Of a stretch of 14,615 nucleotides of DNA, positions 1-7,355 are shown piece after piece. Source of the stretch: Equadaptatus sp045642965 (GTDB taxonomy: Bacteria; Synergistota; Synergistia; Synergistales; Synergistaceae); contig JAZUJX010000014.1 of NCBI GenBank assembly GCA_045642965.1, positions 1-14,615 of the forward strand, written 5' to 3'. Position 1 is the first letter of the stretch; every line of letters starts with the position of its first letter. The notes beneath the pieces are model-generated. The model had not been told where the DNA came from. It ran no database searches and saw only the letters and a program-made list of their open reading frames with translations. The position numbers were made by a program, and so were the translations under genes.

Positions 1-270
1 CTTACAGATGATCTGAACGTTGAAATCGATACGCGCAAAGCAGAAACAAAGGCGCTTACCGACAATCTCAACAAAGAAATTGACAGATCAACAGCTGCTG
101 ACAAAGAGCTTACCGATAACCTCAACAAGGAAATCGACAGAGCAGTTGCAGCAGATAAGAAGCTTACAGATGATCTGAACGTTGAAATCGATACGCGCAG
201 AGCAGAAACGAAGACACTCACCGATAACCTCAACAAGGAAATCGACAGAGCAACCGCAGCTGAACAGCAG
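1..270 (+). repeat. Five tandem 54-bp coding repeats
   Basis: Each unit encodes 18 residues beginning LTD(N/D)LN. Units 1 and 4 share the DTR(K/R)AETK version and units 2, 3 and 5 the KEIDR version, so there is also a 162-bp higher-order period. The array probably continues to the left of the window. Confidence 0.9.
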
Positions 271-1530
271 ATTCGTACTGACATAGCGACGAAGGTTACA
301 ACGCAGGAACTTGAAGTCAACGGCGATGCAACCATCACCGGCAAACTTACGGTTGGTGAGCTTGACGTTGCTGCATTGACAGCACAGGATCTTGAAGTCA
401 GCGGCAAGGCAACAATAAACACAATCGAAGCGAACGACGTTCAGGTTAACAACAAGCTTTCAGCGAACGCAATCGAAGCGAACGACGTTCAGGTTAACAA
501 CAAGCTTTCAGCGAACGCAATCGAAGCGAACAACGTTCAGGTTAACCAGAAGCTTTCAGCGAACGCAATCGAAGCGAACAACGTCCAGATTAACGAAAAG
601 CTTTGGGCGAACGCAATTGAAGCAAACAACGTTCAGATTAACGAAAAGCTTTCAGCAAACGCAATTGAAGCGAACAACGTTCAGATTAACCAGAATGCAA
701 CGGTCGGCGGTACGCTTCAGGTTGGAGGCAAAGCAACGTTCTACAGCGGCGCTGATATGAACGGCCAGAAGATTACGAACGTTGCAGACGGAGCAATTTC
801 CAATACTTCAACGGATGCAGTCAACGGCAAACAGCTGTACAACCGCACAACGGTTTCAACCGGCTACAACTACAACGCAGGCCAAGTCACAGCTGCAGTT
901 GACGAGCTTGACACGGTTATCGGACAGTACGGCAGCGTAAACGGAGCATACGCCAATACAGGCTCAGTTGCAGGCGACGTTATGAACCTTGATATGGCAG
1001 TTCAGAATATTCATGGTCAGATTGCTGAAAATACGAACGAAATCCGCGAAGTCGGCGCAATGTCAGCGGCAATGGCGGGTCTCCACTTCGTAGAACCGAC
1101 AGGCGAAGCTGATGACAAGTTCACGGCAGCAGCAGCATACGGCGGATACAGAGGCGAAAACGCTGCAGCACTCGGCGCGGCTTACAAACCGAATCCGAAC
1201 GTTATGATCAGCGCATCAACGTCAGTCGGCAACAGCCAGAATATGTACAACGCCGGTATCAGCTACAAGTTCGGCAAAGGCAATTCAGTGAAGACAAGAG
1301 CTGAACTCGAACGCCAGATTAAGAACGTAGCTGACAGAAACAGCAACCTCGAAATGCAGAACGGCGCACTCAGACAGCAGCTCTATCAGCTCCAGAATTC
1401 TGTAGAAGAAATTAAAGCTTCTATGGCAAAGGAAGCAGCTGAAAAAGCAGCAGCCCAGAAAAAAGCAGCAGCGAAGAAAACGGTAAAGAAAAAAGCTGCT
1501 CCGAAAAAAGCCGCAACAAAGAAAAAATAA
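1..1530 (+). CDS. Trimeric autotransporter adhesin, YadA-type (3' part; 5' end outside window)
   Basis: The frame is open from base 1, giving 509 residues; the start lies outside the window. Order of parts: five 18-residue LTDNLNKEID-type coiled-coil repeats (residues 1-90); a short stretch of alternating hydrophobic residues; six 16-residue IEANNVQINEKLSANA-type repeats (142-237); a neck/stalk motif resembling other YadA proteins (251-281, with ITNVADGAIS and TDAVNGKQL); a stalk; and a YadA membrane anchor (about 351-427, from VGAMSAAMAGLHF to ISYKFGKG). Such anchors form a 12-stranded trimeric outer-membrane barrel, four strands per chain, that exports the passenger to the cell surface. Unusually, the protein does not end at the anchor: 82 more residues follow, a heptad-rich coiled coil (about 432-474) and an Ala/Lys-rich tail (475-509). 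By topology this extension should lie in the periplasm. The ligand bound by the adhesin cannot be told. Family call is secure. Confidence 0.93.
   Translation, partial: LTDDLNVEIDTRKAETKALTDNLNKEIDRSTAADKELTDNLNKEIDRAVAADKKLTDDLNVEIDTRRAETKTLTDNLNKEIDRATAAEQQIRTDIATKVTTQELEVNGDATITGKLTVGELDVAALTAQDLEVSGKATINTIEANDVQVNNKLSANAIEANDVQVNNKLSANAIEANNVQVNQKLSANAIEANNVQINEKLWANAIEANNVQINEKLSANAIEANNVQINQNATVGGTLQVGGKATFYSGADMNGQKITNVADGAISNTSTDAVNGKQLYNRTTVSTGYNYNAGQVTAAVDELDTVIGQYGSVNGAYANTGSVAGDVMNLDMAVQNIHGQIAENTNEIREVGAMSAAMAGLHFVEPTGEADDKFTAAAAYGGYRGENAAALGAAYKPNPNVMISASTSVGNSQNMYNAGISYKFGKGNSVKTRAELERQIKNVADRNSNLEMQNGALRQQLYQLQNSVEEIKASMAKEAAEKAAAQKKAAAKKTVKKKAAPKKAATKKK
424..711 (+). repeat. 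Six tandem 48-bp coding repeats
   Basis: Units begin at 424, 472, 520, 568, 616 and 664 and encode 16 residues each. Units 1 and 2 are identical over all 48 bases; the others differ by a few substitutions, and the last diverges in its second half. Unit 4 carries Trp where the others have Ser. The near-identity of neighbouring units points to recent duplication or homogenisation. Confidence 0.93.
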
Positions 1531-1552
1531 GCAGGCTTTAACTGTAATACGC

Positions 1553-1583
1553 AAAACGGCGCCTTCGGCGCCGTTTTGTTTTA
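1553..1583 (+). terminator. Rho-independent terminator after the autotransporter
   Basis: A perfect 11-bp stem (AAAACGGCGCC / GGCGCCGTTTT) with a TTC loop is followed by a T-rich run, 22 bases after the stop codon. Confidence 0.93.
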
Positions 1584-1638
1584 CCGACTGATAATTAGAA
1601 TAATTAGAAAAGGACGAAGGACTTTACACACTGTATTA

Positions 1639-1666
1639 TGCACTTTAAGCTTATTTCTGCTATAAT
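1639..1666 (+). promoter_or_regulatory. Extended -10 promoter for tyrS
   Basis: TGCTATAAT at 1658-1666 is a perfect extended -10 (TGN plus TATAAT); a weak -35 (TGCACT, 1639-1644) lies 16 bases upstream. Transcription would begin near 1673, which excludes the upstream ATG at 1638 as the tyrS start. Confidence 0.75.
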
Positions 1667-1709
1667 CGTACCGGTTTGTACAAGTTTTTATCGGAAACGG
1701 GGTATGAAG

Positions 1710-2981
1710 ATGCATCAGAACGCGCTGAAAATTCTCCGCGAACGCGGCTTTGTGGAGTGGTCAAGCCACGAGGAGGAGCTGGAACAGCATTTTATAAACA
1801 ATATGGTTACCGGTTATATCGGTTTTGACCCTACAGCAGACAGTCTGCACGTGGGCAATCTTGTCGCTATTATGGGGCTTGCGTGGCTTCAGAGACTCGG
1901 ACACCGTCCGATTGCCATTGCAGGCGGAGGCACAGGCCGCATAGGCGACCCTTCGGGCAAAACCGCAGAGCGCCAGCTGCTTGACAACGAAAGAATAGAG
2001 CACAACGTAGCCTGCATTGCAAAGCAGCTTGAGCATTTCCTTGATTTCAGCTGCGGCGAGAACAGCGCAATTCTTGTGAACAACAATGAATGGCTCGGCA
2101 AGCTTAATCTCATAGAATTTTTGCGCGATACGGGCAAGTTTTTCCCTGTGAGTTTCCTTGTCAACCGCGATTACGTGCGCAGCCGCGTTATGGATCCTGA
2201 CAAATCGATTACCTATACGGAGCTTTCGTACATCCTGCTTCAGGCGTTTGATTTTGACAAGCTGAATGAGGATTACGGCGCAACGCTGCAGATGGGCGGC
2301 AATGACCAGCAGGTGAATATTATTGCCGGTATGGATTTGGCGCGCAAACGCCGCGGAGCGCAGCTTTACGGCATGACTTTCCCGCTGCTGCTCAATTCGC
2401 AGGGCAAAAAGTTCGGAAAGTCGGAGAGCGGCGCCGTTTATCTTGACGAGAAACGTACGAGCATTTACAAGTTCTACCAGTTCTGGATTAACTGCGATGA
2501 CTCGGATCTTGAGAAGCTGTACAAGCTTTTCACCTTCCGCCCGATGGAAGAGATAAAGGAAATTCTTGCAAAGCACAACGAAGCCCCGCATCTCCGCACC
2601 GGTCAGAAGATTCTTGCAGACGAGCTTACGGCGAGAGTTCACGGCGAAGCAGCGGCAAAACGCGCAAAGGACGCGTCTGCCGTTCTGTTCGGCGAGATGA
2701 ATATCCGCGAAGCTGATGCAGAGCTGCTTGATACGCTTTCAGCAGAAATTCCGTTTACGAAGCTTGACGCGCTGCCTGAGGGCGGCATGGCAGAGCTGCT
2801 TGTAGCAAGCGGCGGCTGCCCGTCAAAAGGCGAAGCAAAGCGCAAGCTGAAGGAAGGCGGCATTTACCTGAACGGCGAAAAGTATGACGGCAGGGAGCTT
2901 GGAGCAAATGATATGCTTGACGGAGGCTATATCCAGCTTCGCGTCGGCAAGAAGGATTTCAGGCTTGTTAAGATAGGATAA
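1710..2981 (+). CDS. tyrS: Tyrosyl-tRNA synthetase
   Basis: This cytoplasmic class I synthetase charges tRNA-Tyr with tyrosine using ATP. From the chosen start it has 423 residues, the usual bacterial length. The HIGH-type signature appears as HVGN (residues 47-50) after GFDPTADSL, and the KMSKS-type loop as KFGKS (234-238); both are typical TyrRS variants. The C-terminal part (about 350-423) is an S4 RNA-binding domain ending in the VGKKDFRLV region. The frame is open back to an ATG at 1638, but the promoter's -10 box at 1661-1666 makes that codon untranscribed. ATG 1704 and ATG 1710 are both possible; GGGG at 1699-1702 fits 1710 and GGAAA at 1693-1697 fits 1704. No terminator is visible before the next gene, so some read-through into the SPOR gene is likely. 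Confidence 0.95.
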   Translation: MHQNALKILRERGFVEWSSHEEELEQHFINNMVTGYIGFDPTADSLHVGNLVAIMGLAWLQRLGHRPIAIAGGGTGRIGDPSGKTAERQLLDNERIEHNVACIAKQLEHFLDFSCGENSAILVNNNEWLGKLNLIEFLRDTGKFFPVSFLVNRDYVRSRVMDPDKSITYTELSYILLQAFDFDKLNEDYGATLQMGGNDQQVNIIAGMDLARKRRGAQLYGMTFPLLLNSQGKKFGKSESGAVYLDEKRTSIYKFYQFWINCDDSDLEKLYKLFTFRPMEEIKEILAKHNEAPHLRTGQKILADELTARVHGEAAAKRAKDASAVLFGEMNIREADAELLDTLSAEIPFTKLDALPEGGMAELLVASGGCPSKGEAKRKLKEGGIYLNGEKYDGRELGANDMLDGGYIQLRVGKKDFRLVKIG

Positions 2982-3041
2982 ATTTTCTGTCGTTTCGGTT
3001 GTTGATTACGGTATTTTTTGAACGGTAAAGGAGATTTGTAA

Positions 3042-4052
3042 ATGAAAAACAAGAAAGTGTTGTTTGTTCTTGCACTGATTTTTGCTTTCACGGCACTGTC
3101 AGCCGAAGCGCAGCCAGCTTTGTCATTAGACTTTCCCACGATTACGCCTTTGATGAACAGTAAGGCGGATATTCAGAGTATGCCGCAGCTGACGGAAACG
3201 GCAGAACAGCCTGCCGGGGCGGAGCAGTCAAACGAGGAGACGGTGATTGTCGAGACAAGATCCGGCGACCAGGTGACTCTTGAGGAAAAACCGCTGTCAG
3301 AGGCTTTGGCAGACGATACAGCACCCGCAGCACCCGCAGAGCGGCAGACGGAGGTTTCTGAAGTACAGTCTGCGGCAGAAGCTGCAGAACAGAAACAGCC
3401 TGAAACAAAGACGGTTTCTGCGGAAAAAAAAGATGCCTCGGCAGCAAGGCCGGAAAAAAAGGCCGTATATACACCTTTTACGGTGCATTTCGGCGCCGAT
3501 ACGTCTTCAGAGGATGTAACACGCTTCGTGAAGAAAGCGCGCAATGCAGGCGTGGATAACGCACGTGTAGTGACAAAAAGAGTTAAGGGTGCAAAATGGT
3601 GGTATGCTCAGGCAGATGCTTCAAGCGCCAAAGAAGCCGTGAAGATTGCCGGCAAGCTCCGTGCACTCGGAATGGATACCTTTATAACGACGCCGCTTGA
3701 AATTTCAGACGAAGCGAAGCCGCAGGATGCAAAGCAGCCGGAAGCAGCAGCGAAAACAAAGCCCGCAGCGCAGCAGCCGGCAGCTGCAGCACAGAAACCG
3801 GCAGGTTCACAGCCGCCCTATACGGTGCATTTCGGCGCTGACAAGTCTTCCGAAGACGTTGCGCGTTTTGTTGACAAGGCGCGTAAAAACGGCATTGAAG
3901 GCGCTTCTGTCGTGACAAAGGAGATTAAGGGCGTGAAATGGTGGTATGCGCAGGCGCCGGCTTCAAGCCTTGCCGAAGCCCAAAAGCTTGCTTCAAAGCT
4001 TAATTCTCTTGGCATGAAGACCTTTATAACAACGATTTACGTGAAAGATTAA
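3042..4052 (+). CDS. Exported protein with two SPOR domains
   Basis: The 336-residue protein starts with a signal peptide (MKNKKVLFVLALIFAFTALSAEA, probable cleavage after residue 23), so it should act in the periplasm. A Pro/Ala/Glu-rich linker (about 45-140) leads to two closely similar domains at about 146-217 and 259-331. Each has the order TVHFGAD.SSEDV, VVTK, KWWYAQA, and LG.(D/K)TFITT. This fits the SPOR fold, whose known members bind peptidoglycan strands stripped of stem peptides, often at the division septum. A second Ala/Lys/Gln/Pro-rich linker (about 222-257) separates them. The start has a good Shine-Dalgarno site, AAAGGAG, at 3027-3033. No catalytic domain is visible, so a structural or recruiting role in cell-wall remodelling is likely. 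The SPOR assignment rests on pattern recognition; exact family membership is less sure than the export and duplication. Confidence 0.8.
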   Translation: MKNKKVLFVLALIFAFTALSAEAQPALSLDFPTITPLMNSKADIQSMPQLTETAEQPAGAEQSNEETVIVETRSGDQVTLEEKPLSEALADDTAPAAPAERQTEVSEVQSAAEAAEQKQPETKTVSAEKKDASAARPEKKAVYTPFTVHFGADTSSEDVTRFVKKARNAGVDNARVVTKRVKGAKWWYAQADASSAKEAVKIAGKLRALGMDTFITTPLEISDEAKPQDAKQPEAAAKTKPAAQQPAAAAQKPAGSQPPYTVHFGADKSSEDVARFVDKARKNGIEGASVVTKEIKGVKWWYAQAPASSLAEAQKLASKLNSLGMKTFITTIYVKD

Positions 4053-4071
4053 ATAAGAAAAACAAAAAATT

Positions 4072-4104
4072 AAGCGGGGCTATGCCCCGCTTTTAAGTTT
4101 TTTC
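4072..4104. terminator. Bidirectional terminator between convergent genes
   Basis: Stem AAGCGGGGC / GCCCCGCTT (4072-4092) with TAT loop. T-rich sequence follows on the plus strand, and an A-rich run (4059-4069) precedes it, so it can also stop the minus-strand kinase transcript. Confidence 0.88.
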
Positions 4105-4157
4105 AGTATTTTCTGCGTTCAGCTAAAGCATGCAACGTGTGGCATACAGCGTTCTCT

Positions 4158-5192
4158 TCATTCTTCGCTGACGTTAAGCACGCAGACAACGTTTGTTCCC
4201 TGCCCCGGCTGCGATTTGATTTCGCAGCTTCCGCCTATCAGTTTCATTCTTTCGTACATGTTGGAGAGGCCGCGGTGCCCTGTTGTGCGCACTTTTTTCA
4301 AATCTTTCGGTACAACGAAGCCTTTTCCGTTGTCTTCTATTTCCATGCGGACAAAGCCCTCTCCGTTTATCAGCCGTATGCGGACGGATTCCGCTTCGGC
4401 ATGCTGCGCCGTGTTTGAGAGCGCCTGCTGGGCTACTCGGAAGAATGCAAGCGTCTGTTCCTCGTTCAGGTCAACTTCTTCAATTTCTGACGTGAAGATG
4501 CTAATGCCGTAGAGCTTCGAGCGTCTGTCGGCAAGCTCGATGAGCGACTGCCTTAATCCGAGTTCAAGCCACGGCGGAGTGAGGTTGTTGCACACCTCGC
4601 GCAGTTCCCTGACAGAGAACATTGAGACGCGTTCGGCTTCGTCGAGGCGTTTTGCAGCCTCTTCCTGGCTCTGCGAGAGCGAAATGAGACGCAGCCGCTG
4701 TACAAGAGCGGTGATTTCCTGCAAGGGTCCGTCATGTATTTCTCTTGCGAGATTTGAGCGCACTTCTTCCTGCGCTTTGACTATGTCGCTCAGATATCGG
4801 CGGTTGAGCTGCGCATTTTCCGCGGCGTCGTGAGCGAGCATTGTTATTGTTCTGCGCAGACGGAGTATTTCTTCCGCCGTTTCGCCGTCTGCTTCTTCCG
4901 GAAATTCTTCGCCCCAGCTGAAGGAGGAAATGTCGTCTTCAAGCTTTTTAAGCGGTTTCAGTATCAGCTTCCACAGCGAGTAGAGCCCGTAGAGGCTGAA
5001 AACCGCAAGAAAACCTATGATAAACATGTACGCCATGTTTTTTGCATAGGGAATTGAGTAGCTGAGCGCCATGGAGCGTTTGTACTGGCTGAAGGCGTAC
5101 CATACAAGCAGAAGGGAGCCGATTATCGGCAGCATTGTTGCGGCTGTAAGCCGCAGCAGTATGCTGTTTTTTATTTTTTCAAGCTTTTTCAA
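4158..5192 (-). CDS. Sensor histidine kinase, NarX/DegS (HisKA_3) type
   Basis: A 344-residue inner-membrane kinase that should phosphorylate the regulator encoded just upstream. Two membrane segments (about 11-33 and 52-77) enclose only about 18 extracytoplasmic residues, so there is no real periplasmic sensor domain; stimulus is probably sensed in or at the membrane. A helical, HAMP-like linker follows. The phosphoacceptor box is REIHDGPLQ with His153. The ATPase domain has the N-box (QALSNTAQHA, Asn260), the D-box DNGKGF (287-292) and GHRGLSNMYERM (305-316). Translation starts at TTG 5192: an in-frame TAA lies at 5201-5199, and GAGGA (5207-5203), overlapping the stop of the regulator gene, is the ribosome site. 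No earlier start exists. The gap to the regulator gene is 13 bases, implying co-transcription and probably coupling. The signal it senses is not evident. Confidence 0.92.
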   Translation of the reverse strand: MKKLEKIKNSILLRLTAATMLPIIGSLLLVWYAFSQYKRSMALSYSIPYAKNMAYMFIIGFLAVFSLYGLYSLWKLILKPLKKLEDDISSFSWGEEFPEEADGETAEEILRLRRTITMLAHDAAENAQLNRRYLSDIVKAQEEVRSNLAREIHDGPLQEITALVQRLRLISLSQSQEEAAKRLDEAERVSMFSVRELREVCNNLTPPWLELGLRQSLIELADRRSKLYGISIFTSEIEEVDLNEEQTLAFFRVAQQALSNTAQHAEAESVRIRLINGEGFVRMEIEDNGKGFVVPKDLKKVRTTGHRGLSNMYERMKLIGGSCEIKSQPGQGTNVVCVLNVSEE

Positions 5193-5205
5193 AGGTTTTT
5201 ATTCC

Positions 5206-5856
5206 TCAGTCCGTGTTTTCTGTGATAAGTTCGTCAAGTGTTACCAGGCCGTATTTTATTGCCAGAAGCATGGCTTCCGTTTTGTTTTTTGCGCCGAGTT
5301 TGTCGTATATTGACGCAAGGTGCGTCTGCACTGTGCGTTCGCTGATGTAGAGCCTGTCGGCTATTTCTTTGCCTGACAATCCCTGTGCGGCGAAGGTCAG
5401 CACTTCTCTTTCGCGGGCTGATACGGATTCGGGCGGGAAGTCTTTGTTGACCATTGACGACACTTCGCTGTCAAGATAGACGCCGCCTTTTGCAACCGTG
5501 CGTATGGCATGCGCAAGGCTGTCGGGAGCAATTGTTTTCAGCACGTAGCCGCTTGCTCCGGCGCGGAGTGAGGCAATCACGTACTGCTGGGCGTCGTAGG
5601 ACGTAAGCATGAGAGTTCTTACGTTGAGCTTTGCCGCCTGTATTTTTCTTGCGAGACTGACGCCGTCAAGCTTCGGCATACGGATGTCAAGCAGTGCAAC
5701 CTGCGGGCAGAGCGCCTGTATGCCTTCCCAAGCCGCTTCGCCGTCCGCGTATTCGCCGACTACCGAAAAATCTTTGATTGCGGTGAGAAATGCTTTCATT
5801 CCTTCTCTTGTAAGCGGATGGTCGTCCGCAAGAACTATGGTGATTTTGTCTGTCAT
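5206..5856 (-). CDS. Response regulator, NarL/FixJ family with LuxR-type HTH
   Basis: The 216-residue protein has a complete receiver domain (about 4-121): acidic pair Asp11-Asp12, phosphoacceptor Asp57 in LLDIRMPKLDG, Thr85/Ser86, and Lys107 in GYVLKT. A C-terminal LuxR/GerE DNA-binding helix-turn-helix (about 146-205, SAREREVLTF, GKEIADRLYISERTVQTHL) follows. It should be a transcription factor activated by phosphorylation from the kinase encoded 13 bases downstream. Start ATG 5856 is preceded by GGGAG at about 9 bases and by a promoter with a perfect -10. Targets are unknown; the neighbouring divergent gene ilvE is one candidate only by position. Confidence 0.95.
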   Translation of the reverse strand: MTDKITIVLADDHPLTREGMKAFLTAIKDFSVVGEYADGEAAWEGIQALCPQVALLDIRMPKLDGVSLARKIQAAKLNVRTLMLTSYDAQQYVIASLRAGASGYVLKTIAPDSLAHAIRTVAKGGVYLDSEVSSMVNKDFPPESVSAREREVLTFAAQGLSGKEIADRLYISERTVQTHLASIYDKLGAKNKTEAMLLAIKYGLVTLDELITENTD

Positions 5857-5889
5857 TTTACGTCACTCCCGTCATGTTTGCTGTCTGCT

Positions 5890-5918
5890 ATTATACAGTG
5901 GCGCAACCCGCTTGAAAA
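5890..5918 (-). promoter_or_regulatory. Promoter of the two-component operon
   Basis: On the minus strand, -35 TTTTCA (5918-5913) and -10 TATAAT (5895-5890) are separated by 17 bases, about 35 bases upstream of the regulator start. Confidence 0.72.
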
Positions 5919-5961
5919 TAAGTATTTTTACGCAATTTTTGCGCAGTTGGCCGCCTGCAAA

Positions 5962-5990
5962 TTGAAAAATGGAAGCAATCGTACTATAAT
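5962..5990 (+). promoter_or_regulatory. Promoter of ilvE with overlapping palindrome
   Basis: -35 TTGAAA (5962-5967) and -10 TATAAT (5985-5990) are 17 bases apart, close to the sigma-70 ideal. The -10 lies inside an inverted repeat, AAGCAAT (5973-5979) and ATTGCTT (5989-5995), a possible repressor site. The leader to the start codon is about 50 bases with no obvious attenuator. Confidence 0.82.
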
Positions 5991-6047
5991 TGCTTGCAGC
6001 AGTAAGTATTTCTTTTTTCCATACATTGTGCAGCGGAGGGGATTTTT

Positions 6048-7115
6048 ATGGCAATCAAATTTGAAAAGGTTCAAAACCCGGGCAAATGCCCTGAAAACAT
6101 CGGAGAAATTCCGTTTGGCTCAGTATTTTCCGACCATATGTTTATATGCGATTTTTCGCCGGAAAAAGGCTGGAATGACGCACGCATAGTGCCTTTTGGT
6201 CCTTTTACGATTTCACCTGCTTCACAGGTGCTTAATTATGCGCCGGAAATTTTTGAAGGCATGAAGGCATACCGCACGGAAAGCGGTAAAATTCAGCTTT
6301 TCCGTCCGGAAGAGAACATCAAACGCATGCAGCGTTCTGCCGAACGTCTCTGCCTGCCGCAGATGGACGCAGAGCTTTTCATGGATGCTCTCCGCGAGCT
6401 CGTTAAACTTGACCAGGCATGGGTTCCTGACGGTTTTGGCACGTCTCTTTACATTCGTCCGATCGAATTTGCAAATGACGTACATCTCGGCGTTAAAACA
6501 CCGAAGAACTGCATTTTTACAATTATCACAAGCCCTGTCGGCAGCTATTTCAAGGAAGGCGTCAATCCTGTCCGCATGATGATCGAGCCTGACGACGTCC
6601 GCGCAGTACGCGGAGGCACGGGTTATACGAAATGCGGCGGCAACTACGCCTGCTCGCTCCGCGCAGGCGAACAGGCAGCGCAGAAAGGTTTTGCCCAGGT
6701 GCTCTGGCTTGACGCAATCGAGAAGAAATATATCGAAGAAGGCGGCGGCATGAACGTCATGTTCAAAATTGACGGCAAGGTTATTACGCCGATGCTTACA
6801 GGTTCAATTCTTCCCGGCATTACCAGAATGTCAATTCTTGAAATTATGAGAAGCGAAGGAATTCCGTGCGAAGAACGCCTTATCAGCGTTGACGAAATCC
6901 GCGAAGCAGCGCGCGCCGGCAGGCTTGAAGAATGCTTCTGCTGCGGAACTGCAGCCGTAGTAGGGCCTATTGGGGAACTTGATCTCGGCGACGAAAAGTT
7001 CCTTATCAACGATTTCAAAACAGGTCCCATTGCGCAGCACCTCTATGACACGCTCACAGGAATTCAGTGGGGCAAAATCGAAGACAAATTCGGCTGGACA
7101 GTTCCTGTCTGCTAA
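6048..7115 (+). CDS. ilvE: Branched-chain amino acid aminotransferase
   Basis: A PLP-dependent fold-type IV transaminase that interconverts leucine, isoleucine or valine with their 2-oxo acids, using glutamate/2-oxoglutarate, in the cytoplasm. At 355 residues it matches the longer BCAT group shared by eukaryotes and many bacteria. Visible marks are the ALNYA-like entry (SQVLNYAPEIFEGMKAYR), the Arg-rich FRPEENIKRM segment, the PLP-binding Lys195 in GYTKCGGNYACSL, and EEGGGMNVMF with TPMLTGSILPGITR near residues 225-265. The CFCCGTAAVV segment carries three cysteines close together. GGAGGGG at 6035-6041 is a strong ribosome site for ATG 6048. The gene stands alone between a strong promoter and a terminator, not within an ilv operon. 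Whether it works mainly in synthesis or in amino-acid catabolism cannot be decided here. Confidence 0.95.
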   Translation: MAIKFEKVQNPGKCPENIGEIPFGSVFSDHMFICDFSPEKGWNDARIVPFGPFTISPASQVLNYAPEIFEGMKAYRTESGKIQLFRPEENIKRMQRSAERLCLPQMDAELFMDALRELVKLDQAWVPDGFGTSLYIRPIEFANDVHLGVKTPKNCIFTIITSPVGSYFKEGVNPVRMMIEPDDVRAVRGGTGYTKCGGNYACSLRAGEQAAQKGFAQVLWLDAIEKKYIEEGGGMNVMFKIDGKVITPMLTGSILPGITRMSILEIMRSEGIPCEERLISVDEIREAARAGRLEECFCCGTAAVVGPIGELDLGDEKFLINDFKTGPIAQHLYDTLTGIQWGKIEDKFGWTVPVC

Positions 7116-7137
7116 GAATCGCAATTTACCGCAAATT

Positions 7138-7169
7138 AAAAGGACTCTGTCTGACAGAGTCCTTTTTTT
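7138..7169 (+). terminator. Terminator of ilvE
   Basis: A 10-bp perfect stem AGGACTCTGT / ACAGAGTCCT (7141-7163), extendable by three A-T pairs, with CTG loop and seven T residues (7163-7169). Confidence 0.93.
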
Positions 7170-7187
7170 CGCGCAAAGTGAGGAAAA

Positions 7188-7355
7188 CAATTAAGAATGA
7201 ATAATGAAAAATGAAGAATGAGCCGGAAGCAGTAAGCTATAAGCTAAAAGCCTTAAAGGTTCTGAAGCTTAACGCTTACAGCTTATAGCTAACCAGGTGC
7301 GAAGCGAGCCTTTGACGGGTTTAATTCTTCATTATTCATTCTGCATTATTCATTG
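7188..7355. repeat. A+T-rich nested palindromic repeat, copy A
   Basis: Outer arms of about 26 bp (7196-7221 and 7329-7354; AATGAATAATG core) are imperfect inverted repeats. Inside lies a perfect 11-bp inverted pair AGCTATAAGCT (7235-7245) / AGCTTATAGCT (7280-7290). No transposase gene is present. The right arm contains the stop codon and last codons of the MazG-like gene. The shape is that of a small non-autonomous element or palindromic intergenic repeat; the family is not recognised. Confidence 0.72.

Noticed and set aside
424..711. Regular 48-bp repeats considered as a CRISPR array
   Set aside because: The repeats are contiguous without spacers and encode an in-frame peptide repeat in an adhesin.
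1638..1709. Upstream in-frame ATG for tyrS
   Set aside because: The extended -10 promoter (1658-1666) lies inside this extension, and the residues are not TyrRS-like.
1761..2642. A 293-codon open frame antisense to tyrS
   Set aside because: It lies wholly inside a secure tyrS, has no family-like sequence and no ribosome site; it reflects tyrS codon bias.
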